From NCBI GenBank assembly GCA_963736355.1, contig CAVTOO010000004.1:124001-188000 (forward strand): a stretch of 64,000 bases of DNA, read 5' to 3'. Under the pieces are notes generated by a model, which was not told the origin of the DNA, did no database searches, and saw only the letters and a program-made list of their open reading frames with translations. Positions 8,657 to 16,926 of the stretch are shown in pieces; position 1 is the stretch's first letter; every line of letters begins with the position of its first letter. The position numbers and the translations under genes are program-made. Source of the stretch: CAVTOO01 sp963736355. Lineage in GTDB: Bacteria > Pseudomonadota > Alphaproteobacteria > Rhizobiales > Xanthobacteraceae.

Positions 8657-9148
8657 CTACTGGCCATCTTTCGCCGGACGCTCGGCGACGGCATCGGTCT
8701 GTCGTTTGCGCCACGCCGCGAGGCGGGTCGCAAGACCTGTATCCTGCAGCGCCAGAACGCTGGCGGTGAGAAGCGCGGCATTCACCGCGCCGGCTTTGCC
8801 GATCGCCAGCGTGCCGACGGGAATGCCGGCCGGCATCTGCACGATCGAATAAAGCGAGTCGATGCCCGACAGCGCCTTGGACTCAACCGGCACGCCGAAC
8901 ACCGGCAGTTCGGTCAGCGAGGCTGCCATGCCCGGCAGATGGGCCGCGCCGCCGGCGCCTGCAATCACGACCTTGAACCCTGCGGCCTTGGCGCCCTTGG
9001 CGAAGGCATAAAGCCGTTCCGGGGTGCGATGCGCCGACACGACGCGTGCGTCGAAAGCGACGCCGAGCTCGGTCAGCGTCTCAGCAGCGTGACGCATCGT
9101 GTCCCAGTCGGACTGGCTTCCCATGATGATGGCGACGGGCGGGTTCAT
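8657..9148 (-). CDS. purE: N5-carboxyaminoimidazole ribonucleotide mutase
   Basis: This class I PurE rearranges N5-CAIR to CAIR. The N-terminal IIMGSQSDWDTMRHAAETL and the VVSAHRTPERLYAF segment carry the substrate-binding SDW and the AHRTP motif with the catalytic His. GAGGAAHLPGMAASLTELPV is also typical. The ATG at 9148 is used (163 residues); an in-frame TTG lies three codons upstream. It is the first gene of a purE-purK operon. A divergent gene begins about 115 bases away. Confidence 0.96.
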   Translation of the reverse strand: MNPPVAIIMGSQSDWDTMRHAAETLTELGVAFDARVVSAHRTPERLYAFAKGAKAAGFKVVIAGAGGAAHLPGMAASLTELPVFGVPVESKALSGIDSLYSIVQMPAGIPVGTLAIGKAGAVNAALLTASVLALQDTGLATRLAAWRKRQTDAVAERPAKDGQ

Positions 9149-9265
9149 TGTGTGCAAAGCCTTGGCGGAAACCCCAAAACGAAGGCGCGGATTATAGGTA
9201 GGGGGGGTGAGGTGGCAAGCGCCGCCGACTCGTTTATTCTGTCATGGTCAACGTGGCCAGTGTCG

Positions 9266-10021
9266 GTGCCCGGAAAAACCAAGCGCGCACAGATCAATTC
9301 GAGGGATTCTGGCGCCGCCACACGGTCGCGTTCCGGGAAGCGGACGGCTGCCGGCCGACCCGTCGCCAAGCGGGCGGCAAAACGCACGGCCAAATCGCGT
9401 GCAAAACCTCCTTTAAAGCCCCTTGCCAAGCGCCGGACCAAAGCTGCCAAAAGCGCGTCGTCGTCGGCCCAGGCACGACTGAAAAAGCTCACCAGCGAGT
9501 TGCGTGTGGCCAAGGCCCGCATCGTCGAGCTTGAACGGCGCGCCGATACCGATGTGCTTGTCGATGCGCTGAACCGCCGCGGCATGGACCACGTGCTGCG
9601 CCGGTCGATCGCTTATGTCGGGCGCTATCAGGCGTCGGCAGCCTTGATTTATCTCGACGTCAACGGCCTGAAGCAGCTCAACGATCGCCATGGCCACGCC
9701 GCCGGCGATGCGGTGTTGAAGGCGATCGCGCGCGCGTTGCTTGCCAATGTGCGCCAATCCGATGTGGTGGCGCGGCTCAGCGGGGACGAATTCGCGGTGC
9801 TGGTGTGGAACGTCAGCAAGAGCGACGCCGCCGCCAAGGCGACATCGCTCGAGGACAAGGTCGAACGCTTGCGGATTCCGTGGCGCGGCGCGCCACTGGT
9901 CACCAGTATCGCGGCGGGCTTTTCAATGGTCCTGCCGGCAGACACACCGCAGCAGCTTCTCGAACGCGCTGATCGTGCCATGTATGCGCGCAAGCAGGCG
10001 TTGAACGCCGCGCGATCCTGA
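9266..10021 (+). CDS. Diguanylate cyclase with basic N-terminal tail
   Basis: A soluble protein of about 251 residues that would make cyclic di-GMP from GTP. The C-terminal GGDEF domain has SGDEF at residues 172-176 and a product-inhibition site RQSD exactly five residues before it. DVNGLKQLNDRHGHAAGD provides the metal and substrate contacts. Residues 1-85 are rich in Lys, Arg, Ala and Ser (segments such as KRAAKRTAKSRAK), resembling a histone H1 tail, followed by a short coiled coil (LKKLTSELRVAKARIVELER). There is no sensor or membrane segment. The start is uncertain: GTG at 9260 or 9266 are the best candidates. Confidence 0.82.
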   Translation: MPGKTKRAQINSRDSGAATRSRSGKRTAAGRPVAKRAAKRTAKSRAKPPLKPLAKRRTKAAKSASSSAQARLKKLTSELRVAKARIVELERRADTDVLVDALNRRGMDHVLRRSIAYVGRYQASAALIYLDVNGLKQLNDRHGHAAGDAVLKAIARALLANVRQSDVVARLSGDEFAVLVWNVSKSDAAAKATSLEDKVERLRIPWRGAPLVTSIAAGFSMVLPADTPQQLLERADRAMYARKQALNAARS

Positions 10022-10036
10022 ACGTGCGACGTCAAA

Positions 10037-10276
10037 TTATGCGATGATGTCGGGCGTGATCTGGTCTTCGACAAAGGTAATGCGGTCGCGCAATTGCAGC
10101 TTGTGCTTTTTCAAACGCTGAAGCTGCAGCGCATCCGGGCGTTGGGAGGACTGCAGCGCCTCGATCGCGGCGTCGAGATCGCGATGTTCCTGTGTCAGGC
10201 GCGCCAGTTCCGCCAGAAGTTCCTTGCCGGACACGCCACCCGGTTCGTTGCTGTTGCCAGCGTCGCTGTCATTCAT
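10037..10276 (-). CDS. YdcH-like small coiled-coil protein (DUF465)
   Basis: A 79-residue helical protein of the YdcH/DUF465 family. The C-terminal two thirds (LTQEHRDLDAAIEALQSSQR and LQRLKKHKLQLRDRITFVED) form the two heptad helices of the family. The first 25 residues are Gly, Ser and Asn rich and probably flexible. The ATG at 10276 is chosen over an in-frame TTG at 10288. It is convergent with the diguanylate cyclase, 15 bases away, and divergent from a second YdcH-like gene at 10561. Molecular role in the family is not established. Confidence 0.85.
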   Translation of the reverse strand: MNDSDAGNSNEPGGVSGKELLAELARLTQEHRDLDAAIEALQSSQRPDALQLQRLKKHKLQLRDRITFVEDQITPDIIA

Positions 10277-10560
10277 AGATAAAACCAATCAACCGACCGT
10301 CACCGCAGGAATTCCATGGCGACGGAAGTGGGTCAATTATTCTCCTTCGGAGCCGTTTCGGCAAGATGCCGCATCGGAGACCATCTTTTCGCCCATTAAG
10401 GCCGTATCGTAACAATCCGTTACCTGTCCGTGACCATGCTGATGGCACACGCGATGCCGGAAAACGGTGGGCTGTAACAGTTTGCTGTCGACAGCCTGAA
10501 GGCACGATGTAGAATTCTTGCATCGGGTGGAATTGAACTCAAATCGAGGAGATTCATCCT

Positions 10561-10737
10561 ATGGCTGTTCAGGCGCATCTTGCAGAGCTGGAACGCAAGC
10601 ACCGGGTTCTCGAAAACGAATTGCACGACGCCCTCATTCATCCCTCGACCGACGCTCTCAGGATCGCAGAACTCAAGCGCCGCAAACTGGTCGTGAAGGA
10701 TGCGATCGAGCGGATACGGCTGGACGTCCTTCACTAG
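10561..10737 (+). CDS. Second YdcH-like small protein (DUF465)
   Basis: A 58-residue protein starting MAVQAHLAELERKHRVLENE and containing ALRIAELKRRKLVVKDAIER, again two short amphipathic helices of the YdcH type. GAGGAG lies at 10546-10551, eight or so bases before the ATG, so translation is well supported in spite of the small size. It faces away from the YdcH-like gene at 10037-10276 across about 285 bases. Duplicated small DUF465 genes are common in this order. Function is unknown. Confidence 0.82.
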   Translation: MAVQAHLAELERKHRVLENELHDALIHPSTDALRIAELKRRKLVVKDAIERIRLDVLH

Positions 10738-10773
10738 ACGCCGGCTGTCGCGCCCGACACACTAATCCCGACA

Positions 10774-11907
10774 TCATTCAGGTTTGAGTCCCGCCATGGC
10801 GGCCACATGGTCGGCGATGGCAAGCGATGATGTCAGGCCGGGCGACTCGATGCCGAACAGGTTGATCAGTCCGCGCACCCCGTGATCGGCCTCGCCCTGA
10901 ATCATGAAATCCTGGTTGGCGACGGCAGGCGGCACGATTTTCGGCCGCACACCGGAGTAGGCCGGGATCAACGCATCGTCAGGCAAATCCGGCCAATAGC
11001 GGCGGATCGCGGTGTAGAATTTCGCCGCGCGGCCGGGATCGACGCCATAGTCGAGCGCCGAGACCTCGGTTGCATCGAGCCATTCCACATCGGGGCCGAA
11101 CCGCCCCTGTCCGGCAAGATCCAGCGTCAGATGGATGCCGAGCCCGCCCGCGACGGGCGCGGGATAGATCAGGCGGGAAAACGGCGTGCGCGCCGCGCAG
11201 CTGAAATAATTGCCCTTGGCGAAATAGGCCTGCGGGATTTTCTCGCGCGGCATGGCGTCGATCGCCTGCGCCAGCGCCGGTGCGCTGAGGCCCGCGGCGT
11301 TGATCAGCATGCGGCATGACAGCGACATCGGCTCGGGTCCGCCGATGTCGAGCGTGAGCATATCGCCGTCGCGCCGTGCATGCTGCAGCGGCGCGTGGAA
11401 TGCAAAGGATGCGCCGGCGGCTTCGGCCTCACCGCGCAACGCCAGCATGTAGCCGTGGCTGTCGATGATGCCGGTCGACGGAGACCAGAGCGCGGCGACG
11501 CAGTGTAGCCCCGGTTCCATGCGTTTGGCCTCGTCCGCGCTCAGCAATGTGAGATCCGTCACGCCATTGGCTTGAGCGGTGCGCCGAAGCTTGTGCAGAC
11601 CCTCGATTTCGCTCTCGTCGATGGCGACGATGAGCTTTCCGCAGTCGCGGTGTGCGATATCGTGGTCGCGGCAATAGGCATAGAGCGCCTGGCGCCCGGC
11701 GACGCAGAAGCGGGCGCGCCAGCTGCCGGGCTCATAGTAGATTCCGGCGTGAATGACCTCGCTGTTACGCGCCGATGTGACGGTGCCGATCGCGCCGGCC
11801 GCTTCGACGACGACAACTTCCCGTCCGGATCTCGCCAGAGCGCGTGCAATCGCCAGTCCGATCACACCGGCGCCGGCCACGACGCATTCAACGCTGTCCA
11901 TGTCCAT
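10774..11907 (-). CDS. FAD-dependent oxidoreductase, LhgO-like
   Basis: This 377-residue flavoprotein of the DAO fold resembles L-2-hydroxyglutarate dehydrogenases/oxidases. The dinucleotide-binding motif CVVAGAGVIGLAIARALARS is at the N-terminus, followed by EVVVVEAAGAIGTVTSARNS and EVIHAGIYYEPGS, the latter being characteristic of the LhgO subgroup. The C-terminal SGVRPKI and GIESPGLTSSLAIAD close the FAD site. It would oxidise a 2-hydroxyacid to the 2-oxoacid and feed electrons to quinone. Substrate is not proven. The ATG at 11907 is used; a second ATG at 11901 is possible. Confidence 0.85.
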   Translation of the reverse strand: MDMDSVECVVAGAGVIGLAIARALARSGREVVVVEAAGAIGTVTSARNSEVIHAGIYYEPGSWRARFCVAGRQALYAYCRDHDIAHRDCGKLIVAIDESEIEGLHKLRRTAQANGVTDLTLLSADEAKRMEPGLHCVAALWSPSTGIIDSHGYMLALRGEAEAAGASFAFHAPLQHARRDGDMLTLDIGGPEPMSLSCRMLINAAGLSAPALAQAIDAMPREKIPQAYFAKGNYFSCAARTPFSRLIYPAPVAGGLGIHLTLDLAGQGRFGPDVEWLDATEVSALDYGVDPGRAAKFYTAIRRYWPDLPDDALIPAYSGVRPKIVPPAVANQDFMIQGEADHGVRGLINLFGIESPGLTSSLAIADHVAAMAGLKPE

Positions 11908-12047
11908 CAAGTCCCGTGGCTATCGCGTGTGCAGGACGCAGTTCCGCTTAAACACTCGTTAAGCATCGGCGCTGAATAGCGGCAATAAAAGCGAGTATTC
12001 GCGCACGGATACACGTCACGACTGCCTAAAATTTACCTGATCAAAAC

Positions 12048-15000
12048 GTGTGCAAACACAACATTCGAAGACGTAAGCAGGAATTGAGCCTTATCTTGAG
12101 GGAAGTATCCCCAACAAAGCGGCCGAGAAGCGGCCAGATCCTCAGTCTGCCCCTTGTTCTCGCCGTCGGTGCCATTGTCACCACGGCCGGGTTCAAGGTG
12201 CTGGCGCCGTGGATCTATGACGGAAGCAAGGACGTCGCCGATCTTGCCGGCACGGTGCTTGTTGTCTGGCTCACTTGCGCAACCCTTTACTATTTCATCA
12301 TGGCGATTCATGCGCGCAATGCGCTGGATCGACGTGCGCTTCAGCTTGAGACCGTCCTCGAAAGCATGTCCCACGGCCTTGCCACGTTCAATGCGAACGG
12401 CGAGATGCAATTGTGGAACAACCGCTTCATCGCAATGTACGGTCTTGATGCAAAAGACATTCGCCAGGGCATGAAGCTGCAGGACATTCTCGCGGTCAAG
12501 AAGCGGCTGGGGATGTTCAACGGCGATATCGATAGCTTCATGCACGAGATGCGCTCGCAGATGGCGGCCAGCGGCTCTGCCCATTTCGTCTTCACGCTGC
12601 CGAATGGCAGGTCGATCTCGACGACACGTCAGGCGATGGCCGACGGCGGGTGGGTGACGCTCCATGAGGATATTACCACACAGGTCGATCTGACCAGGCG
12701 GCTGGATGAATCCAAGCGCTTCCTGGAATATGTGATCGACAACATTCCGTCGAGCGTCGTCGTCAAGCGCGCATCCGATTCGAAATACCTGCTCGTCAAT
12801 CGCGCGTTCGAGAAGAACACCGGATTGAAGCGTGAAGACGTCATCGGAAAGCTGGCCAGTGAATTCTACAGCCCGGAGATGGCCGCGTTCATCGCAGAGA
12901 CCGAGCAGAAGGCGCTTGCTGAGGACGGTATCTATACGATCGAGCGCGCCACCGAGAGCGCCGACGGCAGTCGCCGCGTCAGCCGCGTCTCGCGCTTTGT
13001 CACCCGCGATGGCCAAGGCGAGCCGGAATATCTGATCGGCATCGTCGACGATCTGACGTCGGTCTACAATATCGCCGACGATCTCAACAAGACCAAGACG
13101 TTCCTGGAGTCGGTGATCGAGAACATCCCGCTGAACGTCGTGGTGAAGGACGCCAATGATCTGAGCTATCTGCTCGTGAACTCGGCGTGGGAGAATTATA
13201 TCGGGCTCAAGCGGGCCGACGTCCTGGGGAAGACGGCAACGGATCTGTTCCCGCCGGATGTCGCGAAATTGCTGATCGAGGAGGAGCGCGACGCCATCGC
13301 GCTCAACGACAAGAAGGTCGTCGAGCGCGACAGAGTCTACGAAAATGGCGATATTCGCTATCAGCGAATCCTGCGCATGCTGACGCGCGACAAGGACAAA
13401 AAGCCTGAATATCTGCTCGCGATCGTCGAAGACGTCACCAATGCGCGCTCGCTCGCTCGGCAGTTGGAAGATAACAAGAAGTTTCTTGAAGCGGTGGTCG
13501 ACAATATCCCCGCCTCGATTGTCGTCCATGACGTCAAGGACGAGCGCTATCTGCTCGTGAACCGCGAAGGCGCGGAAATGCTCGACTGGCACCGCGATAG
13601 CCTGGTCGGCAAGACCCTCAGTGAAGTCTATCCCGTCGAGCAGATCGAAATTGTGCGCGCACGTGACCGCGAAGCGCTTGGACGCAAGGGCGATGTAGTT
13701 TCCGGCATATATCCGTTCCAGCACCCCACCAAGGGCATGCGCATGCTGGCGGAGCGCCGCGTCGCGATCGCGGACGATGCCGGTCAGGCCAAGTACGTCA
13801 TTCTCAGTGGCGAGGACGTCACCGAGCGCCGGCAGGCCGAGTCCCGCATCGCGCATATGGCATTCCACGATACGTTGACGGACCTGCCCAATCGCGCGGC
13901 GTTCAATCAATCGCTGGCGCAGATGATCGAGGCGTGCAGCGACCATCGCAATGAGTTTGCAATCCTGTCGGTCGATCTCGTCCGGTTCAAGGAAATCAAC
14001 GACGTCTGCGGTCACGATGTCGGTGACCGCCTTCTCAAGCAGATCGGTTCGGCGCTGCAAAGCGCATCGTCGGGCGCCGTCATCGCGCGTCTGAGCGGTG
14101 ACGAGTTCGGCATGATCATCGATGGACCGCAGCCGGCGGCGGGCATTGCGCTCGCCGACAAGATCGGTGCTGTGCTTTCGAGGGAATTTATCATCGACGG
14201 CAAGGCCCATCACATCGGCGCGACATGCGGCATTGCGGTGTACCCGCGCGACGGCGAGACGCCGGCGGCGCTGATGGCCAATGCCGACGCGGCGCTGCAT
14301 CGCGCCAAGAGCGAAGCGCGCGGCTCGACGCGTGTCTTCGATGCCACGATGGACCAGCAAATTCGTGACCGCCGCGCGCTCAATCGCGATCTCGGCGATG
14401 CGATCAAGGCCGGTCAGCTCGAATTGCATTATCAACCGCAGGCGGTCATGCCGCATCGGATTGTCGGGTTCGAGGCGCTGCTGCGCTGGAACCATCCGAC
14501 ACGCGGGTTCATTCCGCCGAGCCTGTTCATTCCGATCGCCGAGGAAAGCAGCCTGATCGTCGAGATGGGCGACTGGGTGTTGCGCGAGGCGTGCCGCGAG
14601 GCGGCGTCCTGGCCCAATCAGTTGCAGGTCGCCGTCAACCTGTCGCCGATCCAGTTCCTGCATGGCGATCTGGTCGCGCGCGTGCACCAGATCCTGTTCG
14701 AGACCGGGCTTGCGCCGTCACGGCTTGAGCTTGAAATCACCGAGGGCGTTCTCATTCGCGACTTCGAGCGCGGCCTGTCGCTGCTGCGCCGGCTCAAGGC
14801 GCTCGGCGTCTTGATCGCGATGGACGATTTCGGCTCGGGCTATTCGTCGCTGTCCTATCTGCAGTCGTTCCCGTTCGACAAGATCAAGATCGATCGCGCC
14901 TTCATCACCAATCTCGGGCGCAATCCGCAGTCGGCCGCCATCGTGCGCGCGGTCATTGGGCTCGGTCATGGCTTGCATGTGCCCATCGTCGCGGAAGGCG

Positions 15001-15149
15001 TGGAGACGCAGGATCAGCTTAAATTCCTCATCGAGGAATCCTGCGATCAGGTGCAGGGCTATTTTATCGGCAAGCCGGCGCCGATCGCGACGTACAACGA
15101 CGTCATTGGCCTCAAGACCGTGTTGCGCGCCGTTCAGATGTCCATTTGA
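12048..15149 (+). CDS. Membrane PAS-GGDEF-EAL cyclic di-GMP protein
   Basis: The 1033-residue inner-membrane protein has two N-terminal helices (about residues 31-50 and 63-86), a first PAS domain (about 100-215), three tandem similar PAS domains beginning near 219, 347 and 474, a GGDEF domain with SGDEF at about 683, and an EAL domain with EALLR at about 809. The EAL part keeps NLSPIQF, ELEITEG, MDDFGSG, KID and EGVE, so phosphodiesterase activity is likely. The GGDEF part keeps the core motif but lacks an RxxD inhibition site. The GTG at 12048 is the first start; a TTG at 12082 with AGGA upstream is an alternative. Confidence 0.9.
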   Translation: MCKHNIRRRKQELSLILREVSPTKRPRSGQILSLPLVLAVGAIVTTAGFKVLAPWIYDGSKDVADLAGTVLVVWLTCATLYYFIMAIHARNALDRRALQLETVLESMSHGLATFNANGEMQLWNNRFIAMYGLDAKDIRQGMKLQDILAVKKRLGMFNGDIDSFMHEMRSQMAASGSAHFVFTLPNGRSISTTRQAMADGGWVTLHEDITTQVDLTRRLDESKRFLEYVIDNIPSSVVVKRASDSKYLLVNRAFEKNTGLKREDVIGKLASEFYSPEMAAFIAETEQKALAEDGIYTIERATESADGSRRVSRVSRFVTRDGQGEPEYLIGIVDDLTSVYNIADDLNKTKTFLESVIENIPLNVVVKDANDLSYLLVNSAWENYIGLKRADVLGKTATDLFPPDVAKLLIEEERDAIALNDKKVVERDRVYENGDIRYQRILRMLTRDKDKKPEYLLAIVEDVTNARSLARQLEDNKKFLEAVVDNIPASIVVHDVKDERYLLVNREGAEMLDWHRDSLVGKTLSEVYPVEQIEIVRARDREALGRKGDVVSGIYPFQHPTKGMRMLAERRVAIADDAGQAKYVILSGEDVTERRQAESRIAHMAFHDTLTDLPNRAAFNQSLAQMIEACSDHRNEFAILSVDLVRFKEINDVCGHDVGDRLLKQIGSALQSASSGAVIARLSGDEFGMIIDGPQPAAGIALADKIGAVLSREFIIDGKAHHIGATCGIAVYPRDGETPAALMANADAALHRAKSEARGSTRVFDATMDQQIRDRRALNRDLGDAIKAGQLELHYQPQAVMPHRIVGFEALLRWNHPTRGFIPPSLFIPIAEESSLIVEMGDWVLREACREAASWPNQLQVAVNLSPIQFLHGDLVARVHQILFETGLAPSRLELEITEGVLIRDFERGLSLLRRLKALGVLIAMDDFGSGYSSLSYLQSFPFDKIKIDRAFITNLGRNPQSAAIVRAVIGLGHGLHVPIVAEGVETQDQLKFLIEESCDQVQGYFIGKPAPIATYNDVIGLKTVLRAVQMSI

Positions 15150-15150
15150 A

Positions 15151-15194
15151 CATGATGGCTTCGGAAAAGCGGAATTCCCTTTTCCGGATCATGC
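15151..15194. repeat. Palindromic repeat, degenerate copy
   Basis: This starts CATGATGGCTTCGGAAAAG and ends TTTTCCGGATCATGC. It keeps the outer CATGAT/ATCATG arms and GGAAAAG/CTTTTCC inner arms of the 45-base family, with a changed centre. It lies directly after the GGDEF-EAL stop codon. Confidence 0.65.
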
Positions 15195-15195
15195 C

Positions 15196-15906
15196 CTAGC
15201 TCTTTCCGTAAACCGGCACGATGGCTCCGCGCGCGACGGCATTTCCGGGCGAGGCGAGATAGGCAATGGTGCTCGCGATTTCGGCAGGCTTCGGCCATGC
15301 GGCGAAATCGGCATTCGGCATTGCCTGACGATTGGCGGGCGTATCGATGGTCGATGGCGCAACGGCGTTGACGAGAATGCCGTCGGCCGCGACCTCCTGC
15401 GCCAGCCCCGCCGTAAAGGCCGCCAGGGCGGCTTTCGACGCCGCATAGGCCGTCATTCCTGCGCCAAGCCGCCACTCCAGCGCCTGGCGCGACACCACAT
15501 TGACGATCCTGCCGCCGCCGCTGCGCCGCATGCTGGCGACCGCCGCGCGGCAACACAGAACCGAAGTCACGAGATTGGTTTCGATCTGGGAGAGCAGGGC
15601 TGCCTTGCCGGTCTGCGCGATCGGCGCCGCCGCAAAACCGCCGGCGACGTGGATCGATGCCCACAGCGAGGGGATCGCGCCATAAAATGCATCGACCGAG
15701 GCTTCGTCTGTCAGATCGACATTTGAAACGATCTTGACGCTCGGGTGATCGCGCAGCGTGAAATGTTTCGGCACATCGGCACCGTGAGACGGCACGTGAC
15801 ACCTCGCGCCGCGCTCCACGAGCCGGCTGACGACGGCGGATCCAAGCGCGCCTGTTCCGCCTGTGACGACGACATCGCGCCCCTCAAAGGATACGGTTGT
15901 GTCCAT
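15196..15906 (-). CDS. Short-chain dehydrogenase/reductase
   Basis: A 236-residue SDR enzyme using NAD(P)H. The cofactor motif TGGTGALG is near residue 14, the catalytic Tyr and Lys are in YAASK, and the serine-region sequence GRIVNVVSRQA precedes it. ILVNAVAPSTIDTPANR is the conserved region after the active site. The start is set at 15906 because GAGGAG lies six bases upstream; longer versions have no ribosome site. Substrate cannot be read from the sequence. It lies 29 bases downstream of the amidotransferase gene on the same strand, so the two are probably cotranscribed. Confidence 0.88.
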   Translation of the reverse strand: MDTTVSFEGRDVVVTGGTGALGSAVVSRLVERGARCHVPSHGADVPKHFTLRDHPSVKIVSNVDLTDEASVDAFYGAIPSLWASIHVAGGFAAAPIAQTGKAALLSQIETNLVTSVLCCRAAVASMRRSGGGRIVNVVSRQALEWRLGAGMTAYAASKAALAAFTAGLAQEVAADGILVNAVAPSTIDTPANRQAMPNADFAAWPKPAEIASTIAYLASPGNAVARGAIVPVYGKS

Positions 15907-15935
15907 GGCAGGCTCCTCGTCGTGCGGTCGCGTGT

Positions 15936-16799
15936 TTAGCCTCGACCCCGCCGCGCCATGGCAGGAATCACGAGGCCGGTAATCCAGTTCGACAATTCGC
16001 GGGTGCGCATGGCCGGGTCGAGGACCGTATCGTCGACACCGAGCCGCCACGAAATATGGCGCAGCCCCGGTTCGCGCTCGAGCGCATCGAGATCGGCAGC
16101 GAAGGTCGCGCGTGCGTCTTCATTGGCGAAGAAGCCTTCCGTCACCAGCGTCGGCGCGCGGCGAACGATGGCGGCGATCTCGCGCAGCGGATATTCGGGA
16201 TGATATTGCGTGGCCCAGGCGACGGCGCGGGTCCCGCGCAATTCGAACGCCTGCACGGTCGCGAAGGTATTGCTGGCGAGCAGCATCGAGCCGTCCGCCA
16301 TGGTTTCCACTTCGTCGAGATGAACCGTCGGCGCGCCGAAGGCATGCGGCTTGCCGGCATACATCGGATGATGACGTCCGGCGTCCGTCAGGCAAATGTT
16401 GCGCCCGATGCCGAGCTCGCGGCCGCGCGGATTGCGTCTCACCACGCCGCCACCGGCGACCGTCAGCACCTGCAGCCCCCAGCAGCTGCCGAAAATCGCG
16501 ACGTCGCAATTGAGCGCTTCGCGCACCAGTTCGATTTGCGGCGTGATCGCCGGACCGCCGCGATAGACGTGCAGCCCGGACCCGGTGATGGCGATGCCGT
16601 CATAGGACGACAGGCCGGCACCGTCGGGAAGATTGGCGCCGGGATCGGCAGGATAGACGATGTCCGTGATGATGCCGGGCCACAGCTGGCGCAGCAGATC
16701 GGCATACATGGTCGACGTGTCGACGCCCGAGGCGGCGATTTCCACCGATCGGCTCTGGGCGGTATCGCCTTCGATCACAAGAATGCGCGGGGCGGTCAT
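15936..16799 (-). CDS. Class I glutamine amidotransferase-like protein
   Basis: A 287-residue protein with a GMP-synthase-type glutaminase fold. The nucleophile is in FGSCWGLQVL and the catalytic His/Glu pair in QYHPEY. Such stand-alone domains transfer ammonia from glutamine or hydrolyse gamma-glutamyl compounds. The C-terminal 50 residues (TRELSNWITGLVIPAMARRG) are an extension of unknown role. The ATG at 16799 gives the cleanest N-terminus (MTAPRILVIEGDTAQSRSVE), although an ATG at 16856 is in frame. It diverges from glpD about 130 bases away. Confidence 0.85.
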   Translation of the reverse strand: MTAPRILVIEGDTAQSRSVEIAASGVDTSTMYADLLRQLWPGIITDIVYPADPGANLPDGAGLSSYDGIAITGSGLHVYRGGPAITPQIELVREALNCDVAIFGSCWGLQVLTVAGGGVVRRNPRGRELGIGRNICLTDAGRHHPMYAGKPHAFGAPTVHLDEVETMADGSMLLASNTFATVQAFELRGTRAVAWATQYHPEYPLREIAAIVRRAPTLVTEGFFANEDARATFAADLDALEREPGLRHISWRLGVDDTVLDPAMRTRELSNWITGLVIPAMARRGRG

Positions 16800-16926
16800 C
16801 CCTTTTTTATGACGGAAGTGGCGTTGCTTCGCAATGCTTCCTGGGGATGGCTGCAATCCGGCATCGTGCGGACGGCATTGGTCTTTTAGGTATCGTGAGT
16901 TTATCCTGCCGCATCTGGAGTGCTCT

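Noticed and set aside
12033..14687. 884-residue minus-strand reading frame
   Set aside because: It is antisense to the PAS-GGDEF-EAL gene with its diagnostic motifs. No domain or ribosome site supports it.
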